From CAVTWH01 sp963850915 (GTDB lineage Bacteria; Actinomycetota; Actinomycetes; Mycobacteriales; Micromonosporaceae): DNA of 64,000 nt. Shown here piece after piece: positions 53,945 to 62,589 of the stretch. The notes beneath the pieces were generated by a model. It was not told the origin of the DNA. It made no database searches and saw only the letters and a list, made by a program, of their open reading frames with translations. Each line of letters opens with the position of its first letter. Positions within the stretch are counted from its first letter, which is position 1. The position numbers and the translations under genes are program-made. The DNA is taken from NCBI GenBank assembly GCA_963850915.1, contig CAWKND010000004.1, positions 434,001-498,000 on the forward strand, read 5' to 3'.

Positions 53945-56900
53945 CTAGGCGTACCGGCGGCGGGCGAGGATGAGCGCGAGAGTGCCGCCAGTGATGAGCA
54001 GGAGTGCGGTATTCGCCAGTGGACCGAAGTTGGTTCCGGTTTGTGCCAGGCCCGGCCGATGGTTCGCGCTGTGGTCTCCAGGCGTCGGAATCGGCCCTGC
54101 ACTGCCCTGTTGGACAGTCCAGCTGCCTTGAGCGTCGTTGTCGGTGGGGGAGGCGTCGGTGTCGGTGGCCAGCGTCGGGATGGTGAGGGGGCTGAGGTGT
54201 TCGACGATGACGTCGGGGTATCCGTCCGCGTCCAGATCCGTGGCGTTGGCCGGAGCGAGGGGCGCGATGTAGGCGACGTCCTTCATGGTGGTGTCGGCGA
54301 CCGGATTGGCGACGATACGGACCTGCACGGTGATGACCGGCCCGTCTGTACCGGTGGCGAGGGGGTCGGTGGCGGTGGCTGTGAGGCCGTGGAAGGTGTA
54401 GCCGGCTCCGGTGATGGCGACCAGTTGCACGCCGTCGGGGAGGAGTTGGGTGACCGTCCAGCCGGCGGGGGCGTCCCGCAGACCGTCGTTCCGCGGTGTC
54501 AGCGTCCAGGTCAGCAGGTCGCCGGTACGCAGTACGGTGCCGGACGCGGCGTCGAGGTGTTCGGTGAGGGACAGTTCGACGCAATTGGTCGGGTAGAGCA
54601 CTGGTGCGACGGTGAGTTCGTAGACGGCTGCCCCTTGACCGGCATAGACGAGGTTCCCGTCGAGGTAGCCGGTCGCCCGGCAGACCGAGCCCCAGTCGTT
54701 GGGGTCGTCGTAGTCACGGGCATCCACCGCGACGGGGCCGGTGGCCACGGTGGACAGGGTGGCGGCGGTGGTCGCGACATCGGCGCCGACCACCGCGTTC
54801 GGATAGGTGAGCACGGCGGTCGACGCGGCGGGGAACGTGTTTCCGATGACCAGGACCGGATCGCGCAGTGTCCGGCGCGCCGCGTCGGGCGATGTCGGAT
54901 CGGGTGAGCCGACCTGTAGCGCGGTTCCTGAGCCGGTGAAGGTGTTGTCGCGGACCTGGATGCCTGACGAGGAGTAGGAGCCGGGCTGGGCGCCGTCCTC
55001 GAAGAGTGGGGTGACCATGACCGCCGCTTCACCACCCGTTTGCGGCAGGGTGATGGTGTTGTCGGCGATGAGAACATCGTGGGCAGGGGCGGCGGAGATG
55101 ACGTACGGCTGGCCGGTGACGGTGTTGTTCGTGAACCGGACGGCGCTGGTGCCGGTGTACAGGTTCAGGCCACCACGGTTGCCGGTCATGACGTTGTTGT
55201 GGATGTTGATGTCGTGGCTGATGCTGGCGGCCGGGTCGATGACGAACAGGTTCCCGACGGCGCGGTTGTCGGTGAAGGTAGAGCCGCTGACGTCGAGGTT
55301 GGCGACGCTGCGGCCGTAGATGCCGTACTCGACGACGTTCGCCACCGTCGCGTCGGTGATCGTGGCGGTGTCGGTGCGCTGGAAGAACAAACCGTAGGAG
55401 CCGGTGTCGATCGAGGAGTGGTCGACGGACACATTCTGGGTGTCGTAGGCCTTGAGGATGGCGGCGCCGCTGGTCGCCGTGGGGCCTTCGTGGCCGATGA
55501 CGGTCAGATTCCGCACCTGTACGCCGGTGCAGTCGTGGAGTACGACACCGCCGCCGGTCACGTCGGCGCGGATGTCGGTGATGGTGGCGTTCGCCGCCCC
55601 GAGCAGCGAGATGCCGGTAGACGCGGTCGGAGTTCCGATGATGTTCAGAGTTCGCTCAGGGAGATGTCTACGCGGTCGGAGTTGGCGTCCAGCGCGCGAC
55701 TGCGATGCGACGCCGTTGCCGAACCCGTTGATGGTGGCAACGGAGACGGTGACCCGGCCGGCGTTCGTCACATTGATTCCGGTGCCCGACCCGCTGCCGG
55801 CGCCGTTGAGGATCGCATTGGTGATCGTGGCACCCTGGGTGGAGCCGAGGGTGATGCCACCGCTGGAGACCTCGGAGATCCTGGGGCTGATGATTGTGGG
55901 TCCGGCACCGGTATCGCCGATGTTCGTGAACACGCCGTAGCTGAAGTGGCTCACTGTCACCCGGTCCAGGGTGACGCTGGTGGCCCGGTACAAGTTGATC
56001 CCGATGGATTGCGCGGTGTCGTCGCCGGTGATGGTGGGGGTGACCACGGTCGCGCCGGTCGTACTGCCCAGGGCGATGCCTTCTTTGCTGGTACCGCTGA
56101 TGTTCGCGTCCGTGATGCGTGGGCCGGCGCCCGTGCTCGTGGTGGTGGCCCCGATGCCCCGGGCGAAGCCGGTCACCAGCGGTGAGGTGATCGTGGCGCC
56201 GCTGGAGTTGGCCAGATCGATGCCGGTACCGGCAGCTCCCGGGCCGGACACCGTCACGCCGGAAATGGTGGGTGCGACGGCTGTGCCCAGGGCGATGCCG
56301 GCTACCGTCGCGGCGAAGGAGCCGCCGGTGACGGCAATTCCCCCAGCGGTCGAGCTGGCGGTGATCCCGACGCCCGTCGACACGCCACTGATCGTGGCAT
56401 TCGTGATCGTGGCGGAGCCCGTGGTCAGGTTCACACCGAAGGACGACGGCTGGCCACCTCCGTCCATGGTGAAGTCGTTGATCGCTACACCCGTGGCCGA
56501 CGCCCCGAGCTGGATGCCGGTGGGCCGCAGGACAGCGTTGGGATTGACGACCGTGATGCCATCCAGCACTGCCCCCGCTGCGTTGGCGGTGACGACCGCA
56601 CCCGTGGCGGAAGCCCCGAACCTGACTTCGGGGTCGGCGGTCAACCCGCTGCCGCTCACCGTGAACTGGGCGTACAGGATCGACGGGCTTGTTGTCTCCA
56701 GCGTCACCGGACGCGGAACCGTGAGTCGGGTGGTGAAGGCGTAGTCGTCCGGATCGAACGAGACCACCTGCCCCGCCGGAGCGGCGTTGAGGGCCGCCTG
56801 GAGGGTCATCAGCCCGGCAGCTGATCGTTGGGCGGGCGTTCCGATCCAGGCCATCCGCACAGTGTTGGCATTGGGGATGAGCGCCAGGGGTGCCACCCGC

Positions 56901-57022
56901 TGCGATCGGTCCACGCCAGCGGCGTACGCGGACGGAGCCACCCAGGCCAGCATGCCCAAGGCGAGCCCCGCGACAAAGGCCACCGCCGGTACGCCGGAGC
57001 GGCTACTGCTACGCGCGGTCAT
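53945..57022 (-). CDS. Cell-wall-anchored right-handed beta-helix protein with LAQTG sorting signal
   Basis: A 1,025-residue secreted protein. Signal peptide (MTARSSSRSGVPAVAFVAGLALGMLAWV), a long run of beta-helix repeats (ATITNATISGVSTGVG, GATITSPLVTGFARGIG, and many more) to about residue 760, then a DUF11-like domain (LRTGDLLTWTLTPRNDGLRDAPAGWTVTQLLPDG), and a sorting signal near the end: LAQTGTNFGPLANTALLLITGG then RRRYA. LAxTG is recognised by class E sortases in actinobacteria. Around residues 446-461 (55640-55700) the frame passes through a nonsense-like Arg-rich island that reads normally (ALDANSDRVDISLSEL) one base off, suggesting two compensating shifts. Confidence 0.82.
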   Translation of the reverse strand: MTARSSSRSGVPAVAFVAGLALGMLAWVAPSAYAAGVDRSQRVAPLALIPNANTVRMAWIGTPAQRSAAGLMTLQAALNAAPAGQVVSFDPDDYAFTTRLTVPRPVTLETTSPSILYAQFTVSGSGLTADPEVRFGASATGAVVTANAAGAVLDGITVVNPNAVLRPTGIQLGASATGVAINDFTMDGGGQPSSFGVNLTTGSATITNATISGVSTGVGITASSTAGGIAVTGGSFAATVAGIALGTAVAPTISGVTVSGPGAAGTGIDLANSSGATITSPLVTGFARGIGATTTSTGAGPRITDANISGTSKEGIALGSTTGATVVTPTITGDDTAQSIGINLYRATSVTLDRVTVSHFSYGVFTNIGDTGAGPTIISPRISEVSSGGITLGSTQGATITNAILNGAGSGSGTGINVTNAGRVTVSVATINGFGNGVASQSRAGRQLRPRRHLPERTLNIIGTPTASTGISLLGAANATITDIRADVTGGGVVLHDCTGVQVRNLTVIGHEGPTATSGAAILKAYDTQNVSVDHSSIDTGSYGLFFQRTDTATITDATVANVVEYGIYGRSVANLDVSGSTFTDNRAVGNLFVIDPAASISHDINIHNNVMTGNRGGLNLYTGTSAVRFTNNTVTGQPYVISAAPAHDVLIADNTITLPQTGGEAAVMVTPLFEDGAQPGSYSSSGIQVRDNTFTGSGTALQVGSPDPTSPDAARRTLRDPVLVIGNTFPAASTAVLTYPNAVVGADVATTAATLSTVATGPVAVDARDYDDPNDWGSVCRATGYLDGNLVYAGQGAAVYELTVAPVLYPTNCVELSLTEHLDAASGTVLRTGDLLTWTLTPRNDGLRDAPAGWTVTQLLPDGVQLVAITGAGYTFHGLTATATDPLATGTDGPVITVQVRIVANPVADTTMKDVAYIAPLAPANATDLDADGYPDVIVEHLSPLTIPTLATDTDASPTDNDAQGSWTVQQGSAGPIPTPGDHSANHRPGLAQTGTNFGPLANTALLLITGGTLALILARRRYA

Positions 57023-57076
57023 CTGTGACCCTGTCCCGCATGAGACACCCCGAGCCGTTTCGCTAACATTGGTTGA

Positions 57077-57082
57077 TTTATA
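57077..57082 (-). promoter_or_regulatory. Possible -10 box upstream of the beta-helix gene
   Basis: TATAAA on the minus strand, 55 bases before the start of the beta-helix protein gene, in a locally AT-rich tract (GATTTATAGCATG). No good -35 box is visible 17 bases further out, so this is tentative. Confidence 0.3.
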
Positions 57083-57084
57083 GC

Positions 57085-57504
57085 ATGTTGCCCCTTATCT
57101 ACGGAGGTGATTGGCGACAGGGATACCGGCCAGGATGCTGGGCGCGACCTGATCACCCGTTACACGGTCCGAGAACCGTCGGGGCTGGCCGGCGGCGCTG
57201 CGATCATGGACGGCGACGGCGGGCAGCGCGTCTCAGGCGCGCCCCGTCCGCGCCGTCAACAACGAGTTCGATGTGTACCCGCATCGGCGTGTCCACGCGT
57301 CTTCGCGAACTGCGGTGCCGTGGATCTGCTGTGCGGCACGGTGGGGGATGCTGTGTGTGCCCTGGAGGTTCCGTCAAGCCCGCCCGAGCGACCAGGCCGT
57401 TGCTTGACCGTTCCAGTTGAACTGATCGGGTCTCAATAGCAGAATCGCCCGAGCTGTGCCGACGGCTTGTTAACAAGTCGCAAATACGCCAGAGGAGAGA
57501 CAAC
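57085..57504. other. Gap between the beta-helix gene and the frameshifted gene
   Basis: About 420 bases with no gene I can support; short frames look like noise. The plus-strand end of the gap carries AGGAGAG before the ATG at 57505. Confidence 0.4.
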
Positions 57505-58499
57505 ATGTCGGCGCCCCGCTCTCCGCATTGGCCGGATTATCAGTGGCCACAGAAGGTCTCAATCCAGGTGTCGACCGACGGCGAGACCGGCGTCGTATCC
57601 ACGACCCGGAGTATCCGACGCTGGTACGAGCAGTCGCTGGCCGAGATCGGGCAGTCGATGCGGAACGAGTTGGTCGCCCAGGAACCGCGCTTCGTACCCA
57701 ACTTACTCGAGCAGCCCGATTTCGATATGTGGAACGTCTACGGGCTACCTATCGACTCGTCGCAGTTGGACCTGGCTGTCAACGATGTCACCGCCGGACC
57801 AATTTCCGTCAACCGTATTCACCCACGGGCCTGGACCAGTTTCTTCGGCTTGTCGAACAACGACCCGAGACCGCAAGCGCGCATCTCTTCCGGGCATTCG
57901 GCGAAAACGACAAGTTCCTAACCCCGCAACTAGCCCACGAACGACCCGAATGCTCCGGATTGATGGTTGATACAGTGTGGGCCGGAAACGACAGCACCAA
58001 CATGATTCTGGAGGCTGAAGCACCGTTAGCAATGCTGGCGGCACACCCAGCTGGCACTGAGGCGGCGGCCATCTTCTTGCGATCGATTGTGGAGGACGCT
58101 AATCCGAGCTACGCCCACGTCGCACAAGGAGGTTACGGGTTGTGGCAAACCCCCCTAGAAGCGTCTCTCCGAATCTACGCCAACAAAACTGTCCCACACG
58201 CGAGGCAAACCCTGCGTGGATATTCCTGGATCACCGTACTCAGCCAAGAGATCGGCGATCGCCTCGGCGGCCTGCCACGGCTAGCCCGAAGTTCGGCCTT
58301 CTGTGACGTCTCCCAGCTTGCCGGCGGCGGTTACTGGCTCCGCGCCACGCCCACCTTTGACGAATTCGATAACTTCGCCGCCGAAGCCGTCTACCAGGAG
58401 GTCAAAGACGTGCTGCTGCCCGGCACGCCTATCGAGCGAGATCCACGTGACGCACCAAGGATACTCGCTCTGCGACCAGGCGGCAGCTTCGCCGCGTGA
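57505..58499 (+). pseudogene. Possible DUF3396-like (immunity-type) protein, one frameshift
   Basis: The first frame (57505, AGGAGAG upstream) reads MSAPRSPHWPDYQWPQKVSIQ and RRWYEQSLAEIGQSM up to IHPR; the second continues DQFLRLVEQRPETASAHLFRAFGEND to the stop at 58499. They join at a one-base shift near 57835. The second half has GYSWITVLSQEIGDRLGGLPRLARS and GGGYWLRATPTFDEFDN, resembling the end of DUF3396/TsiV3-like immunity proteins, in which a GWxTVL..LGG..L...GG.W(L)RA pattern occurs. The match is by eye only. Base composition is lower in GC than its neighbours, which suggests transfer. Confidence 0.5.
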
Positions 58500-58746
58500 C
58501 TACGGGCGGGGCACAGTCCGACCGCTGCGAACAGGGCATTTTCGATGCTTTCTCACATCGCGCCCGTCCGAACACCCAGGAGCGGGCGGATCGGCGCGAG
58601 TGCCGAGTTCGAGCTTCTCGGCGATGAACAGGCAGACCTCGAGTATTGCGCTGAAGATCATCCCGACTCGGCAGCCCTGCTCCGTCTCTCATCCGTAGGG
58701 CTAGGCGTGTATTAGGTGGCTTTGATCTGAAGACTGAGCTTTCTGC
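58500..58746. other. Gap before the integrase remnant
   Basis: About 250 bases with no recognisable gene or RNA. It separates the frameshifted gene from the integrase remnant. Confidence 0.35.
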
Positions 58747-58989
58747 ACGCGCGGGAGCGCACCGACGCAGGTGGCCTAGTGGGCCGGGCACTCGGTGGAG
58801 ATCCTGCTCAAGATCTACGCTAAGTCCCTCGACGGCGGGCCCGACGAACTGCGTCAGCGCGCCCAGGGCGCTCCCTTGGGGCCACCAGATCAACTCGCCA
58901 GTCCCCGCAACGCGGGCCGGTGGCTAGCCGCTCAAAACTTCGGCGCGTATTCGGCGTGGCTGGCCGATCATGGCCGCGAATCGCCGTAG
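58747..58989 (+). pseudogene. Tyrosine recombinase (integrase) C-terminal remnant
   Basis: Reading in one frame gives APTQVA, a TAG stop, then WAGHSVEILLKIYAKSLDGGPDELRQR. This is the end of an actinomycete phage or element integrase, where the segment is PTQVAEWAGHSV(E/D)VLL(R/K)VYAKC.DG. It covers the motif around the catalytic His and the Tyr. The TAG at 58777-58779 sits where the family has Glu, so one base change (GAG to TAG) broke it. It is 90 bases from a tRNA gene, the usual position of such integrases. Confidence 0.72.
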
Positions 58990-59004
58990 ACAGCCGGACA
59001 TGAC

Positions 59005-59047
59005 AACGCCGCCCCTGACCACGAAAGTGCTGGTCAGGGGCGGCGTT
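59005..59047. terminator. 17-bp hairpin with T-tail
   Basis: A perfect 17-bp inverted repeat (AACGCCGCCCCTGACCA at 59005-59021 with its complement at 59031-59047), 9-base loop, followed by TTTT on the plus strand. It lies just after the integrase remnant and about 30 bases beyond the 3' end of the minus-strand tRNA gene, so it may end either transcript. Confidence 0.82.
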
Positions 59048-59076
59048 TTGGCTGGTCAGTGGCTAACTGAGAAGTG

Positions 59077-59148
59077 TGCCCCCGGCAGGATTCGAACCTG
59101 CGCCCCTGCCTCCGGAGGGCAGTGCTCTATCCCCTGAGCTACGGGGGC
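59077..59148 (-). tRNA. tRNA-Arg (anticodon CCG)
   Basis: The minus strand folds as a complete tRNA: acceptor GCCCCCG with CGGGGGC, D arm GCTC...GAGC, anticodon stem CTGCC/GGCAG with loop CTCCGGA (anticodon CCG, reading CGG), T arm GCAGG-TTCGAAT-CCTGC, discriminator A. No encoded CCA. The integrase remnant lies downstream, a classic attachment location. Confidence 0.96.
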
Positions 59149-59207
59149 TCAGAGACCACAGAACCATACCAGGCCCGGCGGCGCGGACGCCGCCGGGTAT
59201 CCCGGCG

Positions 59208-59837
59208 TCAGTTGGGGAGTGGTTGTGCGCCCAACTCGGTCAGTTTTCGTTGGAAGAGGTCCACTTCCGACTGCTGGTTCTTCTTCATTGTGGTGGCCAG
59301 CGTGGTCACCGTGGAGTTGTCGGTCTTCGCCAGGATGCCGTCGATCATGTGGATGCCGCCCAGGTGGTGGCGCAGCATCAGCTGGGTGAACAGCACATCG
59401 GTGGCGTGGCCGTTGGAGGCCTCCAGCTGGGCCAGCTGGTCGTTGGTGGCCATTCCGGGCATCAGGCCGTTGACCAGTTCCTTGGTGCCGTTGGGCATCC
59501 AGGCCATCCGCGGCTGGCTGCCGGTCGGGCTCAGGTGCCAGGTGGTGAGCCAGGTCTGCATGATGCCGATCTCGTACTGCTGCTGGAGCATGATGTCGTA
59601 CGCCACCGTCTTCAGCTCAGGGTCGTCCACCCGGGTGTACGCGAGCAGCGCCATCTGCACCGCCTGACCGTGGTGGGTGGACATGTCCCGGGCGAACCCG
59701 GCCTCGGGGGAGTTGTCCCCGGGCCGGGTCACCAGCGGTGTCACGAAGCCGAGTGCGAAGCCCACGACGAGTGCGAGCACCACGGCGACGCCTCCGGCGA
59801 GGAGACGCCCCCGTGGTGACTCGGGAAGCAACCGCAT
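59208..59837 (-). CDS. DUF305-domain membrane protein
   Basis: A 209-residue protein with an N-terminal anchor helix (LLAGGVAVVLALVVGFALGF, residues 11-30) and a ferritin-like DUF305 domain: FARDMSTHHGQAVQMALLA and LMLRHHLGGIHMIDG, each with a HH pair as in metal-binding DUF305 proteins. The domain probably faces outward. It is four bases from the DUF3105 gene in the same direction, a pairing I recall from other actinobacteria. Function is unknown; a metal (possibly copper) role is suggested only by the His pairs. Confidence 0.86.
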   Translation of the reverse strand: MRLLPESPRGRLLAGGVAVVLALVVGFALGFVTPLVTRPGDNSPEAGFARDMSTHHGQAVQMALLAYTRVDDPELKTVAYDIMLQQQYEIGIMQTWLTTWHLSPTGSQPRMAWMPNGTKELVNGLMPGMATNDQLAQLEASNGHATDVLFTQLMLRHHLGGIHMIDGILAKTDNSTVTTLATTMKKNQQSEVDLFQRKLTELGAQPLPN

Positions 59838-59840
59838 GGG

Positions 59841-60776
59841 TCAGCTACTCGGGCTGGCCGCTGGCGTGGACGGGGCGGCTGAGCCGGAGCCCGGGGCGGC
59901 GGCGCTCGGTGCCGGGCTGCCCAGGTCGTGCGGCGTGGTACCGGTGGCCGTGATGTACGAACCCGACGAGCAGGTGGCGGCTTCCGGACCGTTGACCTGC
60001 CGCAGGTCCTTGACGAACTGGTCGATCCGCTTGTCCGAGGCGCTGTCCACCTTCAGCTGGTAGCCCCACGCCTGCAGCGAGATCGGCTTGTCCAGGCCCG
60101 GGTAGGGAGACATCAGCATGAAGTCGTTGCCCTGCACCTTGGCGGCGAGCTGGTCGATCTCGCTCTGCGCGATGCCGGGGCGGTAGGTGATCCAGATGGC
60201 CCCGTGCTCCAGGCTGTGTACCGCGTGCTCGTTGGCGATCGGGGCGTCGTAGACGTCGCCGAGGCAGCGCTGCCAGTTGGGGTTGTGGTTGCCACCGACC
60301 GGCGGGCTCTGCGGGTAGTTGACCACCCCGTACACGTGGTTCCGGGAAAGGTTGTCCCGGTTGTAGATCTGGATGCCGTTGATCTGCTTGGCCTTGTCCT
60401 GCCAGCCCAGCCCGTTCTGGTGCACCTCGAAGGCGGCGAACGCGATGATCAGGATGGCGACCAGGCCGACCGCGCTGAACAGCATGATCGGGCCCCAGTT
60501 GGTGCCCCTGCTGACCTTGACCGGGCCGCCGGGACCCTTACCGCCACTGCCACCGCCACCGCCGGCGGCTGCGGCGCTGCCGAAGATCGGCGCTCCGGAG
60601 GGCCGGGTACCGGGCTTGGAGCGGACACGGGCGGTGGGCTTGTCCTCTGCTGCGGTGGTGGCTGCGGGCTTGGTGCCGCCAGCCGGCTTGGCGCCGGGGG
60701 ACGGCTTGGCGCCGGCAGCGGGCTTCGCAGCCGGGCGGTTCTTTCCGCCGCCGGACTGCGGGGTACTGATGCTCAT
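59841..60776 (-). CDS. DUF3105-domain membrane protein
   Basis: A 311-residue protein. A Lys/Pro/Ala/Gly-rich cytoplasmic tail (about 1-95) leads to a transmembrane helix (IMLFSAVGLVAILIIAFAAFEV), then a DUF3105 domain: NYPQSPPVGGNHNPNWQRCLGDVYD, IANEHAVHSLEHGAIWITYRPG, and a second Cys in ATCSSGS. The His/Asn/Cys cluster near GGNHNP and HSLEHG hints at metal or heme binding, not proven. The Ser/Pro/Ala tail at the end is low-complexity. Confidence 0.86.
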   Translation of the reverse strand: MSISTPQSGGGKNRPAAKPAAGAKPSPGAKPAGGTKPAATTAAEDKPTARVRSKPGTRPSGAPIFGSAAAAGGGGGSGGKGPGGPVKVSRGTNWGPIMLFSAVGLVAILIIAFAAFEVHQNGLGWQDKAKQINGIQIYNRDNLSRNHVYGVVNYPQSPPVGGNHNPNWQRCLGDVYDAPIANEHAVHSLEHGAIWITYRPGIAQSEIDQLAAKVQGNDFMLMSPYPGLDKPISLQAWGYQLKVDSASDKRIDQFVKDLRQVNGPEAATCSSGSYITATGTTPHDLGSPAPSAAAPGSGSAAPSTPAASPSS

Positions 60777-60934
60777 GGGGCCTCGTCGCGCTCGTGTGGA
60801 CTGGTGGACGTCCCGGGGTCATTTCGGACGCCTGTTGGGTGGGCATCCGGGGTGCTGCTCAGGGCGTCCCGCATTGTGACCAGCACGCCGGGCCGCCGCC
60901 AAGTCAGGAAGTGTACCCCCGCTAGCATTGATCG

Positions 60935-62587
60935 GTGACTCCAGATCAGCTTGCCGCAGCAGTGCTCGGCGCCGCCCGGGCGGCGCTCTCCGATCGTGAC
61001 CTCGACCAGGCCATCCTGCCTGCGTCGACCACGGTGGAGCGACCCCGGGTAGCTGAGCACGGCGACTACGCGAGCACGCTGGCCATGCAGCTGGCGAAGA
61101 AGGCGGGCGTTCCGCCGCGCGAGCTGGCCCAGGGCATTTCCGACAAATTGGCCCAAGTACCCGGGGTCAAGAGCGTCGAGGTCGCAGGTCCGGGTTTCCT
61201 CAATATTCGCCTGGAAGCAGCTGCGGCCGGTGAACTCGCCCGGCTCATCGTGACCGCCGGGGAAAATTACGGGCGGGGTGAGGCGCTGGCCGGCCAGGTG
61301 ATCAACCTGGAGTTCGTGTCGGCCAACCCGACCGGGATGATCCACCTGGGGCACACCCGGTGGGCCGCGGTCGGCGACTCGCTGCACCGGATCTTCGTGG
61401 CCGCCGGTGCCACTGTTGCCAGTGAGCACTACATCAACGACGCCGGCAACCAGGTCGAGCTGTTCGGCGCCTCGCTGCTGGCCGCCGCGCGCGGCGAACC
61501 GACCCCGGAGAAGGGGTACGTCGGCGACGAGGTCCAGGACATCGCAGCGAAGATCAAGGATGAGAATCCGGGGGTACTGGAGCGGCCCGACGCGCTCAGC
61601 GTGTTCCGCGACGAGGGTTACCGGCTGATGCTCAGCGTGATGCGGGCCAGCCTGGAGCGCTTCGGGGTGCACTTCGACGTCTGGTTCTCGGAGAAGACCC
61701 TGCACGACTCGGGCGCTGTCGAGCGCGCGCTGGACACCCTCCGCGCGCAGGGCCACGTCTTCGAGGCCGACGGCGCGGTGTGGCTGCGTACCACCGATTT
61801 CGGCGACGACCGCGACCGGGTCCTGGTCCGCAGCAACGGGGAGAAGACCTACTTCGCGGCGGACGCCGCGTACTACCTGAACAAGCGGGAGCGCGGCTTC
61901 CAGAAGTGCTTCCTGCTGCTCGGCGCCGACCACCACGGCTACATCAACCGGCTGCGGGCGCTGGCCGCGTGCGCCGGTGACGACCCTGACTACAACATCG
62001 AGGTACTCATCGGCCAGCTGGTCAGCCTCGTGAAGGACGGGCAGCCGGCCCGGCTCTCCAAGCGCGCCGGCAACAGCATCACGCTGGACGAGATCGTCGA
62101 CGCGGTGGGCGTGGACGCGGCCCGGTACTCGCTGGCCCGCTCGTCCACCGACTCGCCGCTGACCCTGGACCTCGACGTCATCACCCGGCAGAGCAACGAC
62201 AACCCGGTCTTCTACGTGCAGTACGCGCACGCCCGGATCGCCAGCCTGCTGCGGAACGCCGCCGATCTCGGGGTGACCCGGGGCGACGACTTCGACCCGG
62301 GGCTGCTCGGCCACGAGAAGGAGAACGACCTCCTGAAAGAGCTGGGCGACTTCCCGGCCGTGGTGGCCACCGCCGCCGAGTTGCGGGAGCCGCACCGGGT
62401 GGCCCGCTACCTGGAGAGCCTGGCCGGTACGTACCACCGCTTCTACGACGCCTGCCGGGTACTCCCGCAGGGCGACGAGCCGGCCACCGAACTCAACCGG
62501 GCCCGGCTGTGGCTGGTCGAGGCGTCCCGGATCGTCTTCGCCAACGGACTGGCGCTGCTGGGCGTCTCGGCGCCGGAGCGGATGTAG
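60935..62587 (+). CDS. argS: Arginyl-tRNA synthetase ArgS
   Basis: Class I synthetase (550 residues) that charges tRNA-Arg. It has the Arg-specific N-terminal domain (MTPDQLAAAVLGAARAALSDRDLDQ, then GDYASTLAMQLAKKAG), VSANPTGMIHLGHTRWAAVGDSLHRI containing the HIGH motif as HLGH near 136, the YINDAGNQVELF motif, LGADHHGYINRL, and RLSKRAGNSITLDE in place of KMSKS near 375. GTG start. The tRNA-Arg(CCG) gene that it would charge is about 1.8 kb upstream on the other strand. lysA follows after two bases. Confidence 0.96.
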   Translation: MTPDQLAAAVLGAARAALSDRDLDQAILPASTTVERPRVAEHGDYASTLAMQLAKKAGVPPRELAQGISDKLAQVPGVKSVEVAGPGFLNIRLEAAAAGELARLIVTAGENYGRGEALAGQVINLEFVSANPTGMIHLGHTRWAAVGDSLHRIFVAAGATVASEHYINDAGNQVELFGASLLAAARGEPTPEKGYVGDEVQDIAAKIKDENPGVLERPDALSVFRDEGYRLMLSVMRASLERFGVHFDVWFSEKTLHDSGAVERALDTLRAQGHVFEADGAVWLRTTDFGDDRDRVLVRSNGEKTYFAADAAYYLNKRERGFQKCFLLLGADHHGYINRLRALAACAGDDPDYNIEVLIGQLVSLVKDGQPARLSKRAGNSITLDEIVDAVGVDAARYSLARSSTDSPLTLDLDVITRQSNDNPVFYVQYAHARIASLLRNAADLGVTRGDDFDPGLLGHEKENDLLKELGDFPAVVATAAELREPHRVARYLESLAGTYHRFYDACRVLPQGDEPATELNRARLWLVEASRIVFANGLALLGVSAPERM

Positions 62588-62589
62588 CG

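Noticed and set aside
57107..57439. 110-residue plus-strand frame before the DUF3396-like gene
   Set aside because: Irregular composition, no ribosome site and no family features.
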